Shown piece by piece: positions 1-7,199 of a DNA stretch of 26,396 nt. The notes beneath the pieces are model-generated. The model did not search any database. It was not told the origin of the DNA and saw nothing but the letters and a program-made list of their open reading frames with translations. How positions within the stretch are numbered: the first letter of the stretch is position 1; the number at the start of each line of letters is the position of its first letter. The translations under genes and the position numbers were made by a program. This DNA is from a bacterium (GTDB taxonomy: Bacteria; UBA9089; CG2-30-40-21; SBAY01): contig JBFLYA010000031.1 in NCBI GenBank assembly GCA_040757115.1, positions 1 through 26,396 on the forward strand, read 5' to 3'.

Positions 1-55
1 TTTGAGAAATAATCCCAAAGGCTAATCCGGCTACAAACCAGCGAACTACTTTCAT
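1..55 (-). CDS. N-terminal 18 codons of an unidentified gene, cut by window edge
   Basis: An ATG read leftwards from position 55 opens a frame that stays open to the window edge. It encodes a short hydrophobic start (MKVVRWFVAGLAFGIISQ). A near-perfect ribosome site, AAGGAGGTGAG at 61-71, lies 5 nt before it, so a real gene start is likely. The basic-then-hydrophobic start suits a membrane-anchored or exported small protein, such as a YtxH-like one, but 18 residues do not allow assignment. Confidence 0.6.
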   Translation of the reverse strand, partial: MKVVRWFVAGLAFGIISQ

Positions 56-81
56 CCTTTCTCACCTCCTTAAGAAAAAAG

Positions 82-646
82 GTAACTATTCAGCCACAGA
101 TGGACACGGATGAAACACTAAAAATTCGGTGGTGTCTGAAAATAACTCTAATAGTGAAATCTATGCAGATTTGGTGTCCAAAAGGGATTTCCTCCAAAGA
201 GCAAAATGCAAAAAGCAAATATAAAAATTACATATCAAAATGTAAAATTATCTCTTTCCTTTCAGCGTTAAAATACTTGAAGCAAAGATATTACCAAATT
301 CCTCCAACTCTTTGAGAAATCCTGTTACTTCCTCTTTGAAATTTGATTTGTAATTTTGCATTTTGATATTTAATATTTGATATTTATTTGTTGTCTCCCT
401 CAAATCCTATTTTGCAGAACCCTATACACTATTTTAACCTTTATGCTAGATTAAGACACCACTAAAAATTCATGAATCGTGTCCGGTATCCGTGTCCGTT
501 TGTCCTTTGCCTTCTACCCTCTGCCCTCTACCCTCTGCTATTTATCCGTGCTAATCCGTGTTAATCAGCGGTTGAATAGTTATTTTATTTCTATATTTTC
601 TCTGTTCCTCTGCGTCTGTGCGGTAAAGGACTACCTGAACGGTTAC
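82..646. repeat. Composite GTAAC-family repeat region holding MITE copy 1
   Basis: This fills the gap between the partial gene at 1-55 and the OB-fold gene. It opens with a GTAACTATTCAGCCAC end at 82-97, followed by the 'cagatggacacggatgaaac' interior seen again at 4662 and, inverted, near 10550. Right-hand ends occur at about 573-583 (TGAATAGTTAT) and at 636-646 (TGAACGGTTAC). The second is preceded by the 'ctgcgtct..gcggtaa' arm typical of the elements at 7200 and 17570. No matching target duplication is visible, so it is probably a recombined remnant of two elements. No gene is supported here. Confidence 0.7.
128..463. mobile_element. MITE-like element, copy 1 (GGTGGTGTCT ends)
   Basis: A 336-bp non-coding element with inverted ends, GGTGGTGTCT at left and AGACACCAC(T) at right. 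It is flanked by the direct repeat aaaaattc at 120-127 and 464-471, an 8-bp target duplication. Nearly the same sequence recurs at 5058-5413. It has inserted into an older GTAAC-family repeat: the 'gatgaaacactaaaaattcg' text is split by it. The open frame inside also appears in copy 2 and matches no protein, so I treat it as non-coding. No transposase is present, so it is non-autonomous. Confidence 0.85.
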
Positions 647-1155
647 CCTTTATCGAATTTCGTTTTAGTAATAAAATGAGTAATAATAATAACTAAGGCG
701 ATTAATGAGAGTAATAAAGCTATTCTTACTCTGACTAAATTTATGGGATGTTTTACTAAATTGCCCGGTTTGATTATCTCTAATGATGTGGCGTGAATAT
801 CGAGTTCACCTCCGTGATTGGGACAGGCACGATGGAAAATCCCTTTTACCATTATTCTATCTCCAATGGCTTTATAACAACCGTGGTAAGTAATCTTTGG
901 GAGTTGCGAGATTTGAACAAAAACACCAATGGCAAAATTTCCATCGCTAATATTAAGCCAGGCAATATTTCCTCTTTTCATTACCGAACCAATGACCTCA
1001 CCCTCATAATAAACCATTTTCCCATCGTATTCTTTTGCCTTTTCAATTAATTCGGTCGATGAAATAGGAGATGCATAAACAAGATTCTTTATAACCACAA
1101 AGAACATAAAAAATACAAAGCTTTTAAATTGATTTTGGATTTTGGATTGATTCAT
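643..1155 (-). CDS. Membrane-anchored OB-fold-like protein, function unknown
   Basis: A 170-residue protein with an N-terminal hydrophobic segment (about residues 11-28, signal peptide or anchor). A compact beta-rich middle (about 45-130) reads like an OB-fold of the tRNA-anti/YhcR type: ...YYEGEVIG..., GNIAWLNISDG, GDRIMVKGIF. A second membrane segment spans about 145-162. Its ATG overlaps the trkH stop (ATGA), so it is translationally coupled to the potassium-uptake operon. Whether it has a role in that system is inference. The stop codon TAA is formed by the GGTAACC end of the repeat element beginning at 646, so the original C-terminus may have been longer or different. No catalytic motif is visible. 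Confidence 0.7.
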   Translation of the reverse strand: MNQSKIQNQFKSFVFFMFFVVIKNLVYASPISSTELIEKAKEYDGKMVYYEGEVIGSVMKRGNIAWLNISDGNFAIGVFVQISQLPKITYHGCYKAIGDRIMVKGIFHRACPNHGGELDIHATSLEIIKPGNLVKHPINLVRVRIALLLSLIALVIIITHFITKTKFDKG

Positions 1156-2675
1156 CTTATTACCCTCTTTTTAGAAGACCATAATTGGGTAGTTGAGATA
1201 ACAAAACTAATCAAGGCAAAAATAGACATAAATTCTAATCTTCCTGCCCACATTTCAAATATATAGGTTATTTTAAGTAAAAATGGCATTTGAGGAGAAA
1301 CAATTCCACAACTAAGTCCAGTGCCGCTTCCTGCGGAAACTGAATCAAACAGAGCATCTAATAATGGATAATCACAAATAACTCCAACAAATGTCCCCAG
1401 TCCATAACTAAATAAAAAACAAAAAATAATGAACATTGTTGAGCGAACGATTTTATCTTCTAATACAATATCTTTGATATGGTGAAACTTTTCCTTTACG
1501 ACCGCTGATTTAGGGAGTGAAAGGGATTTTATATCCTGAAGCATTCCTTTAAATAAAATACCTATTCTTAAGGATTTAATTGCTCCTGATGTCGAACCAC
1601 TATTACCTCCAATTCCCATAGCGATGATTAAACCTATCATTGCTAATGGTCCCCAGTCGGTTAAGAATTGTTGTGAATAAATCGTCGAATGGCCAGCAGT
1701 GCCAAGTGCTGAGATAACAAGATAAAGTGCCTTTCTAAAAAAGGTAGTGAAGTTTGAATAAACTTGTTGTTGGACAAGTCCATTTATGATGATAAAGAAA
1801 ACTATTAAGAATATGCTTATAAAACTAATGATTTCAATATTTTTGTATATTTCTTTGCGGTTTCCCGTAAAAAGTGCGTAATGAATTGAGAAATTAATTA
1901 CGCCAAGGATAATTACTACTGCGGTAATTATTTCAATAGTTAAACTATGGTAATAAAGTAAACTCATACTTTGTGGTGCAAAACCACAAGTTGCCCATGA
2001 ACTTATATATAACCACATACTATGCCAGAATGCCTCTAATTTCGGTAATCCTATATTTACATAAGCAAACCAGAGAACTAATGTCCCAAGACAAAAATAA
2101 CCCAGACTAATCGCCCAGATTATTCTTGCGGTCTGAACGATGTTAGGTAAAATTCTATCTTCCCTGCCCTCCCCAACATACATTCCATAGACACCGCTGG
2201 TGCGAATTAATAATGTCAGAGCAACAAGAATCATTCCTTGACCACCAATAAAGGTCATCGTGAATCGCCACATATTAACTGTGTAAGAAGTATGGTCTAA
2301 ATCTTGAATTAAAGATAATCCAACCGTGGCTAAACCACTCATAGCATCAAAACATGCATCTGTGTAAGAAACAAAATGGCCACTCATGAAAAGTGGGATG
2401 GCGCCTAAAAACATCGTTAAAATCCAGGAAACTGAAGCAATGACCATTCCTTCTATCCATGAAAGGTCAGTTGAAACAGGACAGATTAAAAGGAGGATAT
2501 AACCAATAATCATGCAACACAAAAAACTAATGAAAAAATTTATTCCTTCGTTATACTCATTCATCAGAAAGGAAACAGCAATAGGAATAATCATTAAAAG
2601 CCCATATCCAACAATTAGCCTGCCACTATAATAACCAATAGTTTTAATATCCTGTAAGGTAGGTTTTGGAATCAT
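1152..2675 (-). CDS. trkH: Trk/Ktr-type potassium uptake channel subunit TrkH
   Basis: A 507-residue polytopic inner-membrane protein, the ion-conducting subunit of a Trk/Ktr K+ (or Na+-coupled K+) uptake system. Four pore-loop repeats are recognisable by their filter glycines: TVGLS, TCGFA, TAGHS and GTGLS. Between the third and fourth is the family's intramembrane-gate motif GIGGNSGSTSGAIKSL. Length is normal for the family. I start at the ATG at 2675 (MIPKPTLQD), which overlaps the stop of the preceding 42-codon ORF as ATGA. An upstream TTG in frame would run through that ORF and has no ribosome site. The gene lies downstream of two TrkA-type regulators and is coupled by overlap to the OB-fold gene. 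Confidence 0.95.
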   Translation of the reverse strand: MIPKPTLQDIKTIGYYSGRLIVGYGLLMIIPIAVSFLMNEYNEGINFFISFLCCMIIGYILLLICPVSTDLSWIEGMVIASVSWILTMFLGAIPLFMSGHFVSYTDACFDAMSGLATVGLSLIQDLDHTSYTVNMWRFTMTFIGGQGMILVALTLLIRTSGVYGMYVGEGREDRILPNIVQTARIIWAISLGYFCLGTLVLWFAYVNIGLPKLEAFWHSMWLYISSWATCGFAPQSMSLLYYHSLTIEIITAVVIILGVINFSIHYALFTGNRKEIYKNIEIISFISIFLIVFFIIINGLVQQQVYSNFTTFFRKALYLVISALGTAGHSTIYSQQFLTDWGPLAMIGLIIAMGIGGNSGSTSGAIKSLRIGILFKGMLQDIKSLSLPKSAVVKEKFHHIKDIVLEDKIVRSTMFIIFCFLFSYGLGTFVGVICDYPLLDALFDSVSAGSGTGLSCGIVSPQMPFLLKITYIFEMWAGRLEFMSIFALISFVISTTQLWSSKKRVIR

Positions 2676-2800
2676 TTTATATACCACACCAGTCCCGCGA
2701 TAATCAAACAAAGGACAATGATAATAAAAATAGCTAAAATTTCAATCAAAAACCCCATAACAGGGTTAAAAATTTTTGTTATTGTTTTTCTATTATTCAT
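2672..2800 (-). CDS. 42-residue single-span membrane protein between trkA and trkH
   Basis: A short frame, MNNRKTITKIF...LVWYIK, made of a basic N-terminal ten residues and one long hydrophobic helix (about 15-40). Its ATG lies inside the end of the upstream trkA (8-nt overlap), and its TGA overlaps the trkH ATG as ATGA. A TTAGGAG ribosome site sits 12 nt upstream. The tight two-sided coupling argues that it is translated. A small accessory subunit of the K+ transporter, by analogy with KdpF in the Kdp system, is an inference only. I recognise no family. Confidence 0.75.
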   Translation of the reverse strand: MNNRKTITKIFNPVMGFLIEILAIFIIIVLCLIIAGLVWYIK

Positions 2801-3470
2801 TTATATCAATTTCTCCTAAGAAAATATTGAGTAATGCCTGTTCATTTTCAATCGTCGTCAGGGCAATTATATCATCTCCTTTTTCTAACTTAGTTTTGCC
2901 GTTGGGAATGATAAGGTCTTCGCCTCTAACAATAGAGGCAATAACTGAGTTAGATGGTAATTTAATTTTCTCTATTGGTTTATTTATAACCGGTGAGTTA
3001 TCCATAAGGTCAACGCGGACAATTGCTAATTTACCTTTCTGGACAGTCATCAGGTTAATAAAGTCTTCAAGGGATGTTTCTTCCTCAATTATTCGAGCAA
3101 TAATTGCGGTGCTATTGATGGGCACATCCACTCCTAAATCATTAAAAATCTGTTCATTTTTGGGGTCATTTACTCGGGCGACAGTGCGAGGGACATTAAA
3201 GTATTCCTTCGCCAATTGACAGACAACAATATTATCTTCGTCATCACCGGTTACAGCCGCAACAACATCAGCCTTTTCAATCCCGGCATCTTCTAAATAA
3301 TGTGCCTCACAACCATCTCCTTCGATTGTAAGTACATTTTCTAATTCTTCGGCAATTTCAGAACAGATATTTGTATCTTTTTCTATTAAGGCAACCTGAT
3401 GCTTATCCTGGCAAAGTGTTTTAGCCAGTTGATACCCAATCTTTCCTCCACCAACAATAACTATATACAT
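2793..3470 (-). CDS. trkA: TrkA/KtrA-type NAD-binding regulator of K+ uptake (second copy)
   Basis: A 225-residue cytoplasmic RCK protein that gates TrkH in response to nucleotide. Residues 1-120 form the Rossmann TrkA-N domain, with glycine motif GGGKIG at 7-12 and an acidic residue (E30) after the second strand, which suits NAD(H). ADVVAAVTGDDEDN is the usual family signature. Residues about 140-220 form the TrkA-C ligand domain. It starts with ATG preceded by GAGGGC. It is one of two adjacent single-unit TrkA proteins; many TrkA proteins are a fusion of two such units, so the pair may assemble together. It reads directly into the 42-codon ORF and trkH. Confidence 0.93.
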   Translation of the reverse strand: MYIVIVGGGKIGYQLAKTLCQDKHQVALIEKDTNICSEIAEELENVLTIEGDGCEAHYLEDAGIEKADVVAAVTGDDEDNIVVCQLAKEYFNVPRTVARVNDPKNEQIFNDLGVDVPINSTAIIARIIEEETSLEDFINLMTVQKGKLAIVRVDLMDNSPVINKPIEKIKLPSNSVIASIVRGEDLIIPNGKTKLEKGDDIIALTTIENEQALLNIFLGEIDINE

Positions 3471-3487
3471 TTTAGCCCTCTTGTTTA

Positions 3488-3596
3488 GTAAACATTCAAA
3501 AGTTAGTTTTCAGCCATTAGTATTTAGATTCAGCATTCTACATCTTGTATCTTGCATCCTCTCTTAACTGCTGATATCTGCTCGCTGAACGCTTAC
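3488..3596. repeat. Short GTAAC-family repeat between the two trkA genes
   Basis: A 109-bp insert with inverted ends GTAAACATTCA (3488-3498) and TGAACGCTTAC (3586-3596), a diverged version of the GTAACYRTTCA family. The interior is low-complexity 'ctacatcttgtatcttgcatcc' type sequence. I see no clean target duplication. The right end supplies the TAA stop of the upstream trkA. Confidence 0.6.
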
Positions 3597-4201
3597 CTTT
3601 TAACAATAATTAATAAAATATCCTTTTCTTTAGTAATTATTTCTTCTTCTGGAAATAGAATTTCCTTATCACGAAGCACGGCAAGGGTTTTACCCTGTTG
3701 TTTTGTTTCTATTTCTTTTAAAGTTAAACCAGATGTATCTTCATTTATTTTAAATTCAATTATTTCTATCTCATTTACTTCGGATAAGTGATGAACAAAA
3801 TGTCCAGAGGTAATTTTTTCTTTGATCATTTTCGCCATTAAGGTTGTTCCACCAATTACATTTAATCCTAATTGGTGATATAGTTGTGTTCGTTTTGGGT
3901 CATATATTCTGGTTATCACAGTAGGTATTTTAAATATTTTCCTTGCGACCTGTGTTGCGACCACATTGGTATTATCGCCGTTTGTCACCACAGCAACTGC
4001 ATCTGCATTTTCAATACCCGCTTCTTTCAAAAGCTCAACATCATAACCATTACCAACCATAGTTCTACCATTAAAATTTGTGCCCAGTCGTTTGAAGGAA
4101 GAGTTACTTTTATCAATCACAACAACATTATGTCCTTCTAAACTTAAAGTAGTTGCTAATTGAGACCCGACTCGACCACAACCAATGATGATAATATACA
4201 T
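3593..4201 (-). CDS. trkA: TrkA/KtrA-type NAD-binding regulator of K+ uptake (first gene of operon)
   Basis: A 202-residue RCK regulator. The TrkA-N Rossmann domain has GCGRVG at residues 7-12, D30 closing the second strand, and NADAVAVVTNGDNTNVVA. A TrkA-C domain (about 130-202) ends in KDILLIIVKR. A strong ribosome site, GGAGGG, lies 8 nt upstream. It is the first gene of the leftward potassium operon. A 754-bp mobile element begins only 21 nt before its ATG and separates it from a good promoter at 4993-5021. The TAA stop comes from the GGTAAGCG end of the repeat at 3488-3596, so its last residues may have been altered by that insertion. Confidence 0.93.
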   Translation of the reverse strand: MYIIIIGCGRVGSQLATTLSLEGHNVVVIDKSNSSFKRLGTNFNGRTMVGNGYDVELLKEAGIENADAVAVVTNGDNTNVVATQVARKIFKIPTVITRIYDPKRTQLYHQLGLNVIGGTTLMAKMIKEKITSGHFVHHLSEVNEIEIIEFKINEDTSGLTLKEIETKQQGKTLAVLRDKEILFPEEEIITKEKDILLIIVKR

Positions 4202-4222
4202 TTATTTTCCCTCCAAAATTAT

Positions 4223-4976
4223 GTAACCATTCAGCCACAGAGGCACAGAGTTCACAGAGAATTAGAGAAATTAGCTACAAATGGACACGAATTAACCTCT
4301 GACATTCGATAAATGTAGTGCGAACCTTATTGCTTTTTCATAAATAGGTTCCTCTTTTGGGGAGAGCGATAGCAAGAAGAACTTTAATGTAAATATCAAA
4401 ATGCAAATATCAAAATTACAATGCAAAATGCAAAAATACTTGTAAATTAACAAAGTAGCTGGAGAATATTTTGATTTTTGATTTGTAATTTTACATTTTG
4501 ATGTTTGATTTTTAATTTATTTTATGGTATTCCAGAAAAGTGGAAGTTAATTTTGCAAAAACCATTAGGTTCGCTTTCCTGCTTGCCAGAAGCGAGGCTA
4601 AAGCCTCGCACTACAAATCTTTTTATTCGTGTTCATTCGTGGTTAGTAACTATTCAGCCACAGATGGACACGGATGAAACACTGAAAATTCGTAATCCGT
4701 GTCCGTTTTCCGTGTCCGTAATTAGGCTGAAGAGTTTTTCTCCTTTTGACTTTTATCTTCTATCCTTCTTGATTCTCTGCCAGTGGAGGAAATTTCCACC
4801 CCCTAACCCCCGCCAGCGGGGGACAACCCGCCTCTGCCCTCTGCCCTCTGCTCTCTGCCCTCTATCCTCTGCCCTCTGTATTTATCCGTGCTAATCCGTG
4901 TTAATCAGTGGCTGAATAGTTACCGTGGTTATATATTCCCTCTGTGTTCTCTGTGACTATATCCCTGAACGGTTAC
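4223..4976. mobile_element. GTAAC-family element with 8-bp target duplication, carrying a nested second element
   Basis: Ends are GTAACCATTCAGCC at left and CTGAACGGTTAC at right. They are flanked by the exact 8-bp direct repeat aaaattat at 4215-4222 and 4977-4984. Without the nested element at 4646-4923 and its duplication it would be about 468 bp. The arms carry 'cacagag' repeats. The interior has A/T-rich 'caaaatgcaaatatcaaaat' text and a hairpin GCGAGGCT..AGCCTCGC at 4592-4609. No intact gene lies inside. It has inserted between the trkA promoter and the trkA ribosome site. Confidence 0.88.
4646..4923. mobile_element. GTAAC-family element nested inside the 4223-4976 element
   Basis: A 278-bp element with perfect inverted ends, GTAACTATTCAGCCAC and GTGGCTGAATAGTTAC. 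It is flanked by the exact 8-bp duplication cgtggtta at 4638-4645 and 4924-4931. The interior has the 'cagatggacacggatgaaac' and 'ccgtgctaatccgtgttaat' text found in other copies. It interrupts the older outer element, giving a clear order of insertion. Confidence 0.9.
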
Positions 4977-4992
4977 AAAATTATTAAAGGGT

Positions 4993-5021
4993 ATCATATC
5001 ATAAAATATGTCCTTTGTCAA
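4993..5021 (-). promoter_or_regulatory. Probable original promoter of the trkA-trkH operon
   Basis: On the minus strand: -35 TTGACA (5016-5021), a 17-nt spacer, and -10 TATGAT (4993-4998), a near-consensus sigma70 promoter. Transcription should start near 4986, just before the mobile element that ends at 4976. If the element and one target copy are removed, the start lies about 30 nt from the trkA ATG with its GGAGGG site, which is a normal leader. Confidence 0.8.
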
Positions 5022-5057
5022 CTTTAAAAAATTATCCTGTCCATCTGGGCAAATCTG

Positions 5058-5413
5058 GGTGGTGTCTGAAAATAACTCTAATAGTGAAATCTATGCAGAT
5101 TTGGTGTCCAAAAGGGATTTCCTCCAAAGAGCAAAATGCAAAAAGCAAATATAAAAATTACATATCAAAATGTAAAATTATCTCTTTCCTTTCAGCGTTA
5201 AAATACTTGAAGCAAAGATATTACCAAATTCCTCCAACTCTTTGAGAAACCTTGTTACTTCCTCTTTGAAATTTGATTTGTAATTTTGCATTTTGATATT
5301 TATATTTGATATTTAATATTTGCTATTTGATATTTATTTGTTGTCTCCCTTAAATCCTATTTTGCAGAACCCTATACACTATTTTAACCTTTATGCTAGA
5401 TTAAGACACCACC
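5058..5413. mobile_element. MITE-like element, copy 2 (GGTGGTGTCT ends)
   Basis: A 356-bp near-identical copy of 128-463. Both ends read GGTGGTGTCT (inverted), and the flanking 8-bp duplication is caaatctg at 5050-5057 and 5414-5421. It differs from copy 1 mainly by an extra stretch of 'atatttgatatttaatatt' type repeats near 5300. It ends 12 nt from the acyP stop codon. Confidence 0.88.
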
Positions 5414-5425
5414 CAAATCTGCGTC

Positions 5426-5710
5426 CTATCTATGTCCATATTTTATTTCAAATGTAGAAAATTCTCCGGTATAATCTTCGTAAGTCATTTCAACATTTTT
5501 AACACTTGCCCCGGGAGGACCTTTATGGCACCAGGAGATGATTTTTTCTACTTGTGCTTCTTCTCCTTCAAATACTGCTTCTACTCTCCCATCCGGGAGG
5601 TTTTTTACCCAGCCATTAATTTCTAATCTTTTTGCAGAATCTTGAGTATATGCTCTGAAGAATACTCCCTGGACATCGCCAGAGATATAGAGATGTGCTC
5701 TTATGTTCAT
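5426..5710 (-). CDS. acyP: Acylphosphatase
   Basis: A 94-residue cytosolic enzyme that hydrolyses carboxyl-phosphate bonds in acyl phosphates. The family signature is complete: GDVQGVFFR with catalytic Arg19, and [17 protein letters not shown] with Asn37. Length is typical of the single-domain family. It stands alone between a MITE on its 3' side and a GTAAC element 56 bp upstream of its start. The promoter is not obvious in the short upstream stretch. Confidence 0.96.
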   Translation of the reverse strand: MNIRAHLYISGDVQGVFFRAYTQDSAKRLEINGWVKNLPDGRVEAVFEGEEAQVEKIISWCHKGPPGASVKNVEMTYEDYTGEFSTFEIKYGHR

Positions 5711-5824
5711 AACTTCATTACTTCCTAACTTCCAAACTTCGTAATTTCCTGACTTTTCATTAGACGTAACTATTCAGCATACCAAGCAAGTAGGAAGTAG
5801 GAAGTAGGAAAGGGGGAAAATACT

Positions 5825-5953
5825 TCATACTATTTTACTCTTAATTGATTTGATTAAACCTATAAGCATCCTACTCACTTCTTCAGATATATCCCAAATG
5901 GATTGAAAATCTGGCAGATAATTAAGATCTTTAGATAGAATTAGATAATGCCT
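5825..5953 (-). pseudogene. C-terminal fragment of a four-helix-bundle (23S rRNA intervening-sequence type) protein
   Basis: An open stretch on the minus strand reads ..RHYLILSKDLNYL.. then SEEVSRMLIGLIKSIK and a TGA stop. This resembles the C-terminus of the four-helix-bundle family (S23/IVS, related to Avd), where a 'lilaKDLGYL...seEvsrmL.GLIksl' pattern is typical (from memory). No start codon or N-terminal half is present; the frame runs into the 'tttcctac' repeats. I read it as the decayed cargo of the element. Confidence 0.65.
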
Positions 5954-6204
5954 TTCCTACTTTCCTACTCTCCTACTTCCTACTTTCAGGAGGAAATAGT
6001 AGGCAAGTAGGTAGTAGGAAAGGGATAAAGGATGTGCACGGTATTCCTCTTTTGGGGACAATGTCTCCCCTTTCCTACTTTCCTACTTTCCTACTCTCCT
6101 ACTTCCTACTTTCAGGAGGAAATAGTAGGCAAGTAGGTAGTAGGAAAGGGATAAAGGATGTGCACGGTATTCCTCTTCTGGGGACAATGTCTCCCCTTTC
6201 CTAC
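5953..6204. repeat. Two tandem 126-bp units
   Basis: The unit contains 'tactttcaggaggaaatagt', 'gatgtgcacggtattcctct' and 'ggggacaatgtctcccc'. It repeats with a 126-bp period and very few differences (for example cttttgg versus cttctgg). The 'ggggacaatgtctcccc' part is a palindrome. It lies inside the 5766-6235 element. The open frame across it is an artefact. Confidence 0.85.
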
Positions 6205-6237
6205 TCTCCTACTTTCCTACAGGGTGAATAGTTACCA

Positions 6238-7140
6238 TTAGACATATTTTTTATGAAGAAAAGGTAGTTTTTTTGAAGGAGTAATTAAGTTTTGAAGTAG
6301 ATAAAGTCTCATATCACGCGAGGCAACGGCAATATGTTTTGCATTAGGAGTAATATCTACTTCATAAACACTTCCTTTTGTTTCATATTTCCAGATTTCT
6401 TTTCCTGCTTTATTAAATAAATAAACATAATTATTATTTACTCCCGCAGCTATAAATTCACCATCAGGTGTAATTCTAACTCCATAAATTTCTCCCCCAA
6501 TATATTTTTTGAAGAGTAATTTACCCTTTTTATTTAAAAGGTAAATATATTTATCTTCGCCACCAGCTATAATTCGATTACCATCAAAGGAGATATCAAC
6601 ATCATAAACCTCGCCATTTGTTTCAAATCTCCATAACAACTTTCCGTTTTTATTCTGAAAGTAAATATATCTATCTCCACAACCCGAGACAATATATTCC
6701 GCTGCGGGTGTAAGTGCTACGCCACTAATCATTTGACTTACTCCATATCGCCAGAGGAGTTTTCCATTTATTACATCTAAAAGTCCTATTTTCCAATCAG
6801 CAGTGCCAACCGCAATATAATCTCCTCCTGGAGTAATAGAAACGCTATTTACATCGCCCCCGGTTTTATATTTCCATAGCAATTCACCTGTATTATTAAA
6901 GAAACAAACATCATAATCACCAGTTCCAGCAACAATATAGTTCCCTTTATAGGTAATATCTACGGAATGTACCCATTGTCCAATTTCATATTCCCAGAGT
7001 TTATTACCTGTTCCATCTAAGAAATAAAGATTTTTATCATTGGCACCTACAACTATATATTTAGCATCATGGGTAATGGCAACACAAAAAACACTTTCTC
7101 GAATGTTATAACTCCATTTTTCTTTGACTAATTCTGGCAT
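6238..7140 (-). CDS. Stand-alone seven-bladed beta-propeller (WD40/PQQ-like) protein
   Basis: A 300-residue protein built of seven units of about 40 residues. Each has the pattern LLWKY....V.SV.ITP.G.YI..GT.D..IY..N..GK; examples are KLWEYEIGQWVHSVDIT, LLWRFETNGEVYDVDIS and EIWKYETKGSVYEVDIT. No signal peptide or second domain is visible, so it is probably a cytosolic scaffold or sensor-like propeller. I start at the internal ATG at 7140. The longer frame begins with a GTG that lies within the end of a mobile element at 7200, so those extra residues are repeat-derived. An AGGA motif precedes the chosen ATG at about 11 nt. Partner and function are unknown. Confidence 0.85.
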   Translation of the reverse strand: MPELVKEKWSYNIRESVFCVAITHDAKYIVVGANDKNLYFLDGTGNKLWEYEIGQWVHSVDITYKGNYIVAGTGDYDVCFFNNTGELLWKYKTGGDVNSVSITPGGDYIAVGTADWKIGLLDVINGKLLWRYGVSQMISGVALTPAAEYIVSGCGDRYIYFQNKNGKLLWRFETNGEVYDVDISFDGNRIIAGGEDKYIYLLNKKGKLLFKKYIGGEIYGVRITPDGEFIAAGVNNNYVYLFNKAGKEIWKYETKGSVYEVDITPNAKHIAVASRDMRLYLLQNLITPSKKLPFLHKKYV

Positions 7141-7199
7141 AGATAGAAATTCCTGGTAACTATTTAGTGTGATAAGAAGATGGAATGTTGAGATTTTTC

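Larger units (their letters stand above)
5766..6235. mobile_element. GTAAC-family element carrying a four-helix-bundle gene remnant and tandem repeats
   Basis: A 470-bp element with ends GTAACTATTCAGC and GGGTGAATAGTTAC, flanked by the exact 8-bp duplication cattagac at 5758-5765 and 6236-6243. The right-hand target copy contains the TAA stop of the propeller gene, so insertion was just past that gene. Inside are 'aagtaggaagtagg' / 'ctactttcctac' inverted text, two tandem 126-bp units, and the C-terminal remnant of a four-helix-bundle protein gene. Confidence 0.88.

Noticed and set aside
100-315. Open frame of 71 codons at 100-315, repeated at 5015-5245
   Set aside because: Both lie within the MITE copies, have no ribosome site, and differ at the start because of flanking DNA; they reflect the repeat, not a gene.
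2676-2711. Upstream TTG start for trkH
   Set aside because: It lies inside the 42-codon ORF without a ribosome site; the ATG at 2675 fits the ATGA overlap.
4505-4894. Open frame of 129 codons in the gap before trkA
   Set aside because: It spans the border of two nested mobile elements and is rich in repeat-encoded text; no ribosome site.
5953-6204. Possible CRISPR-like array because of direct repeats
   Set aside because: Only two long units with a 126-bp period and no short repeats separated by unique spacers; no cas genes in the window.
6034-6231. Open frame of 65 codons with an internal repeated segment
   Set aside because: It is the translation of the two tandem 126-bp repeat units inside a mobile element.
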